A DNA stretch of 44,106 nucleotides from CAYJAD01 sp964371195. Lineage in GTDB: Bacteria; Desulfobacterota; Desulfovibrionia; Desulfovibrionales; Desulfovibrionaceae. The notes under the pieces were generated by a model. That model had not been told where the DNA came from and did not search any database. It was given only the letters and a program-made list of their open reading frames with translations. The stretch covers positions 1 to 44,106 of the forward strand of contig CAYJLD010000008.1 of assembly GCA_964371195.1 (NCBI GenBank), written 5' to 3'. Shown here in pieces: positions 41,164-44,106 of this stretch (within the stretch, counting starts at the first letter, position 1; each line of letters opens with the position of its first letter). The position numbers were made by a program, and so were the translations under genes.

Positions 41164-41781
41164 ATGTTTAATAATTCATCTAACGTTGAAAAGAAATCTA
41201 TGTTTCGAGAATATGCAGAAGCTCTTATTATTGCACTGATTTTGGCTTTTTTTATCCGTACATTCTTTGTGCAGGCTTTTAAGATACCATCAGAGTCAAT
41301 GCTTGAAACCTTGCAAGTTGGTGATCACCTACTAGTTACTAAGTTTTCATATGGGGTGAAGTGGCCATTTAGTAATGAGTATATTATTGAGGGACCAGAC
41401 CCAAGCTATGGTGATGTCATTGTTTTTGAATATCCCAAAGACCCTAAGCTTGATTATATAAAAAGAGTTGTGGGTTTGCCAGGGGATGTGATTGAAATGA
41501 AAAATAAGCAATTTTTCCGCAATGGACAAGCTGTGCAGGAAGATTATGTAAGAATTCTTGATCCAGCTGGTATTTATCCAACCCGAGACCTTTTTGGCCC
41601 TTTCACTGTACCCGAAGGACAATATTTTGTTATGGGTGATAATCGTGATAATTCACAAGATTCTCGCTTTTGGGGAACGGTAGAAAAGTCTGCCATACGT
41701 GGCAAGGCTTGGCGAATTTATTGGTCTGCTGAAAATTTATCAAACATACGTTGGAATAGATTATTTAAATCAGTGGAGTAG
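41164..41781 (+). CDS. lepB: Signal peptidase I
   Basis: 205 residues. It removes signal peptides of exported proteins at the outer face of the inner membrane. One N-terminal membrane helix (about 18-38, ALIIALILAFFIRTFFVQAF) is followed by the catalytic Ser45 in PSESM, the general base Lys100 in DYIKRVVGLPGD, and box E MGDNRDNSQDSRFWG. It is a short, single-anchor form like those of many non-enteric bacteria. AAGGTAG lies upstream. comM starts 1 nt after the stop. Confidence 0.96.
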   Translation: MFNNSSNVEKKSMFREYAEALIIALILAFFIRTFFVQAFKIPSESMLETLQVGDHLLVTKFSYGVKWPFSNEYIIEGPDPSYGDVIVFEYPKDPKLDYIKRVVGLPGDVIEMKNKQFFRNGQAVQEDYVRILDPAGIYPTRDLFGPFTVPEGQYFVMGDNRDNSQDSRFWGTVEKSAIRGKAWRIYWSAENLSNIRWNRLFKSVE

Positions 41782-41782
41782 C

Positions 41783-43312
41783 ATGATTGTAAACCTAGCT
41801 AGTGCCAGTCTGCACGGGGTTGATGCCTTACGGGTTGATATTGAAATAGATATAACACGTCATGGTATACCAGCTTTTACTATGGTAGGACTTGCTGAGG
41901 GTGCTGTGCGTGAGGCTAAGGAGCGAGTTTTTACGGCCCTACGTAGCTGTGGGTTTAAATTTCCTCCGGCACGAATTACTGTAAATCTAGCACCTGCTGA
42001 TAGGCGTAAAGCTGGTGCCGGTTATGATTTGCCACTCGCTCTTGGTTTGCTTGCAGCATTAGAAGTAATACCACCAAAGTGTCTTGAAGGATGGTTTTTT
42101 GCATCTGAGCTTTCTTTAACTGGTAGATTAAAACCAGTACCCGGAACATTACCCTTAGCCATATTAGCACGTAATCAAGGAGCAAAGGGTATTATGGTTG
42201 CCCCTATGAATGCACAAGAAGGAGCGGTGGTACAAGGCCTCAATGTTTTTGCGCCGCAAGATCTACTTGAATGTATTGCCATATTACAAAATCCTGAACA
42301 AGCAAGCCCTAGTTTACCATTAAATATTTCTCAGCAAGAGCAAAAATATGCTTTTGATTTTGCTGATGTTAAGGGGCAAATGGCAGCCAAGCGCGCCCTA
42401 GAAATTGCGGCGGCTGGGGGGCATAATATATTGCTAATTGGTCCACCTGGCTGTGGAAAGACTATGCTTGCCAAGCGTTTGCCATCAATACTTCCACCAT
42501 TATCCTTTGAAGAAGCCTTGGAGGTTACAAAGGTCTATAGTGTGGCTGGTAAGTTGCCACCAGATGAAGGGCTTATGCATATTCGTCCATTTCGTGCTCC
42601 ACATCATACTATTTCTGACATTGCTCTTATAGGTGGAGGTAATGTGCCAAGGCCAGGTGAGGTGAGTCTAAGTCATCGTGGGGTATTGTTTTTGGATGAA
42701 TTTCCGGAATATAAAAAATCTACTCTTGAGGTTTTGCGCCAACCCCTAGAAGATGGCATTGTAAGTATTGCTAGAGCAAGCCAAGCTGTAACATTTCCTG
42801 CCGCATGCATGCTAGTTGCAGCCATGAACCCTTGCCCTTGTGGATATTTGGGCGACTCAAACCATACCTGCACCTGTTCTAGCCAGCAGCTTGAGCGGTA
42901 TAAGAATAAATTATCTGGACCTATGTTAGATCGTATTGACTTGCATATAGAGCTTGCGGCTGTGCCTTATGAGGATTTGCGCCACAAAACAGAGAGTGAG
43001 GGCAGTTCTAGTGTTATTCGCAAACGAGTTTTGCAAGCTAGGGAAATTCAATCTACGCGTTATGCTGGCACTGCATGTATTTGTAATGCAATGTTAAATG
43101 GTAAGTTGCAAGAAGAACATTGTAAGCTTGATACTGAGGGTGACACTATATTGTTGCATTTGGAGCGCAATTTAGGTCTTTCGGCGCGCTCCTTAGTGCG
43201 CGTTATTCGCATTGCTCGCACCATTGCAGACCTTGAAGGTGTTGCTCATATTTTGCCTAGCCATGTACGCGAAGCTGCTTCTTTACGTATTCTTGATCGT
43301 TTGCAGCGTTAG
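41783..43312 (+). CDS. comM: YifB/ComM-family AAA+ ATPase (Mg-chelatase-like)
   Basis: 509 residues. The N-terminal ChlI-like domain (VNLASASLHGVDALRVDIEI, shown in part; MVGLAEGAVREAKERV; PADRRKAGAGYDLPLALGLL) precedes the AAA+ core: Walker A GPPGCGKT (220-227), Walker B GVLFLDEFPEY, then a cysteine cluster in MNPCPCGYLGDSNHTCTCS. In transformable bacteria ComM is a hexameric branch-migration helicase. The frame is open upstream into lepB, but GGAG lies 4 nt before the ATG at 41783. Its stop overlaps the stop of the convergent small-protein gene. Confidence 0.94.
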   Translation: MIVNLASASLHGVDALRVDIEIDITRHGIPAFTMVGLAEGAVREAKERVFTALRSCGFKFPPARITVNLAPADRRKAGAGYDLPLALGLLAALEVIPPKCLEGWFFASELSLTGRLKPVPGTLPLAILARNQGAKGIMVAPMNAQEGAVVQGLNVFAPQDLLECIAILQNPEQASPSLPLNISQQEQKYAFDFADVKGQMAAKRALEIAAAGGHNILLIGPPGCGKTMLAKRLPSILPPLSFEEALEVTKVYSVAGKLPPDEGLMHIRPFRAPHHTISDIALIGGGNVPRPGEVSLSHRGVLFLDEFPEYKKSTLEVLRQPLEDGIVSIARASQAVTFPAACMLVAAMNPCPCGYLGDSNHTCTCSSQQLERYKNKLSGPMLDRIDLHIELAAVPYEDLRHKTESEGSSSVIRKRVLQAREIQSTRYAGTACICNAMLNGKLQEEHCKLDTEGDTILLHLERNLGLSARSLVRVIRIARTIADLEGVAHILPSHVREAASLRILDRLQR

Positions 43313-43566
43313 TCTTTTTTACTACCTCCACCATGCGGCAAGAAGCGTACTGTATCGCGGTTATTTCTTTCAGCCTCCATGGTTACCGGAACATCATTAT
43401 AATAAAGTGCACTTGGCATAATGTCATTTTCCTCTGCCACCTTACCATAAAGAGCTAAGGCTGGAATATTATCCACCAAGACAGGTGTAACCTTCCAGAT
43501 TATAAACCAAATAAGAAAGCCTGCACCTATAAGTTGCATAAAACTTATTAACTTATTTTTTTGCAT
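43309..43566 (-). CDS. Small single-span membrane protein downstream of the YeiH-type transporter
   Basis: 85 residues from the ATG at 43566, chosen because AGGAG lies ~8 nt upstream; an upstream in-frame ATG at 43599 lacks this. One membrane helix (about 8-28, SFMQLIGAGFLIWFIIWKV) is followed by a ~50-residue soluble domain (PALALYGKVAEENDIMPSAL...) and a Gly/Lys tail. No family recognised. It lies in the same direction as the YeiH-type gene, separated by a terminator hairpin, so it may be an accessory protein made at lower level. Confidence 0.65.
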   Translation of the reverse strand: MQKNKLISFMQLIGAGFLIWFIIWKVTPVLVDNIPALALYGKVAEENDIMPSALYYNDVPVTMEAERNNRDTVRFLPHGGGSKKD

Positions 43567-43608
43567 GTTAAGGCTCCTGCTTGGTTTGATGTTATGCATG
43601 GTTCAGTT

Positions 43609-43640
43609 AAAAAGGGAGCGCACTTTGTGTACGCTCCCTT
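43609..43640 (-). terminator. Terminator after the YeiH-type transporter gene
   Basis: The arms AAGGGAGCG (43612-43620) and CGCTCCCTT (43632-43640) pair perfectly. On the minus strand the stem is followed by five U. It starts 24 nt after the transporter stop. Confidence 0.75.
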
Positions 43641-43663
43641 ATGAATACAAGACTATTTATAAC

Positions 43664-44106
43664 CTAGATTCTAGCGGTAATTTCTGGGAATACCAAGTAG
43701 AACATTACATAGGCCATAGTTAGGGTTAGGGCCAAGTTAAAGCTTTGACCGCAAACGTATAAGATAACCGGTTTGCCACCCTTAAAGTAGTGAGTTAGCT
43801 CACGGAAGTTTGTGGCAAGGCCAATGGCTGCAAATGATAGGTTAAAGCACCAACCACGTAATGGTGAGGTTAGGCTCTTAATGGTACCAGCAGTTAATAA
43901 GCCTTGGCTCATGTCTGGGCCTAATTGGCCAGAGATGTATGAGCAAATGATAGATGCTGCAAGGAAGCCAAGTACGAATTTGGGGAAGCGGTGCCAAATT
44001 TCCATAAGGCCAACTTCTGTACCTTCTACACGGTCTACCTTGGTTACCCAGTAAACAGCAACACCAAAGGCTGTTACACCAATAAGTACGTTTTGGATCA
44101 TTTTAA
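43664..44106 (-). CDS. YeiH-family putative sulfate/anion exporter (3' part; 5' end outside window)
   Basis: The visible C-terminal ~147 residues run off the window edge; an ATG at 44101 is internal (the codon before it, AAA, is open). There are about four hydrophobic segments, plus RFPKFVLGFLAASIICSYI and RGWCFNLSFAAIGLATNFRE, which match the UPF0324/YeiH family ('putative sulfate exporter', ten-helix proteins of ~340 residues). YeiH-type proteins are common in sulfidogenic Desulfovibrionales. The substrate is not proven for the family. Confidence 0.8.
   Translation of the reverse strand, partial: KMIQNVLIGVTAFGVAVYWVTKVDRVEGTEVGLMEIWHRFPKFVLGFLAASIICSYISGQLGPDMSQGLLTAGTIKSLTSPLRGWCFNLSFAAIGLATNFRELTHYFKGGKPVILYVCGQSFNLALTLTMAYVMFYLVFPEITARI

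Noticed and set aside
1..44106. tRNA, rRNA, integrase or transposase genes that would mark a mobile island.
   Set aside because: None seen; the genes are mostly housekeeping and base composition looks even by eye.

Overview
The window looks like chromosome from a low-GC (roughly 38-40 % by eye) member of the Desulfovibrionales, probably a host-associated relative of Desulfovibrio or Lawsonia. This rests on the flagellar order flgI-flgJ-flgN-flgK-flgL-csrA-fliW behind sigma-54-type promoters, trmFO in a proteobacterial setting, a cytosolic selenocysteine formate dehydrogenase beside an iron-sulfur flavoprotein, and hydrogenase maturation (hypF). The species cannot be fixed from the sequence alone. 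No tRNA, rRNA, CRISPR array, integrase or insertion sequence was seen.

Layout. 1-271: intergenic repeats and a strong terminator. 272-4593 (minus): tolQ-tolR-tolA, an extra periplasmic protein with two TolA/TonB-C-like domains, then tolB; pal is absent. 4906-9029 (minus): asnS and a 913-residue membrane TPR protein carrying a CCHC zinc-knuckle motif; moaE diverges from it. 9480-13306 (minus): ftsY, rlmN and an HD-domain protein with a decayed CCA-adding-enzyme head. 13487-15973: convergent tRNA-uridine modification genes trmFO and mnmA; mnmA overlaps an amino-acid ABC transporter operon (15973-18417). 18534-21077 (minus): a two-gene LysO-type exporter and a large polytopic membrane protein.

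21468-22019 (plus): a peroxiredoxin-like gene read through an in-frame TGA (UxxC motif), so a probable selenoprotein that ordinary gene callers break. 22168-29991 (plus): late flagellar genes and the CsrA/FliW switch. 29988-34312 (minus): an iron-sulfur/FAD/NAD fusion protein and a formate dehydrogenase catalytic subunit that also reads through TGA, with a SECIS loop matching the E. coli fdhF loop. A ~170-bp imperfect palindrome lies between them. 34510-38270 (minus): DMT transporter, small secreted protein, acyl-CoA synthetase and an XRE-cupin regulator. 38447-43312 (plus): hypF, lepB, comM/yifB. 43309-44106 (minus): a small membrane protein and the 3' part of a YeiH-family transporter running off the window.

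How the parts fit: moaE (molybdopterin), the Sec-dependent FdhA and its Fe-S/flavin partner, and hypF describe an anaerobe using formate and hydrogen. Two selenoproteins imply that selA, selB, selC and selD exist elsewhere in the genome. The least ordinary items are the Sec-peroxiredoxin, the formate dehydrogenase operon with its palindrome, the zinc-knuckle membrane protein, the double-domain TolA-like protein, and two families of short structured intergenic repeats.
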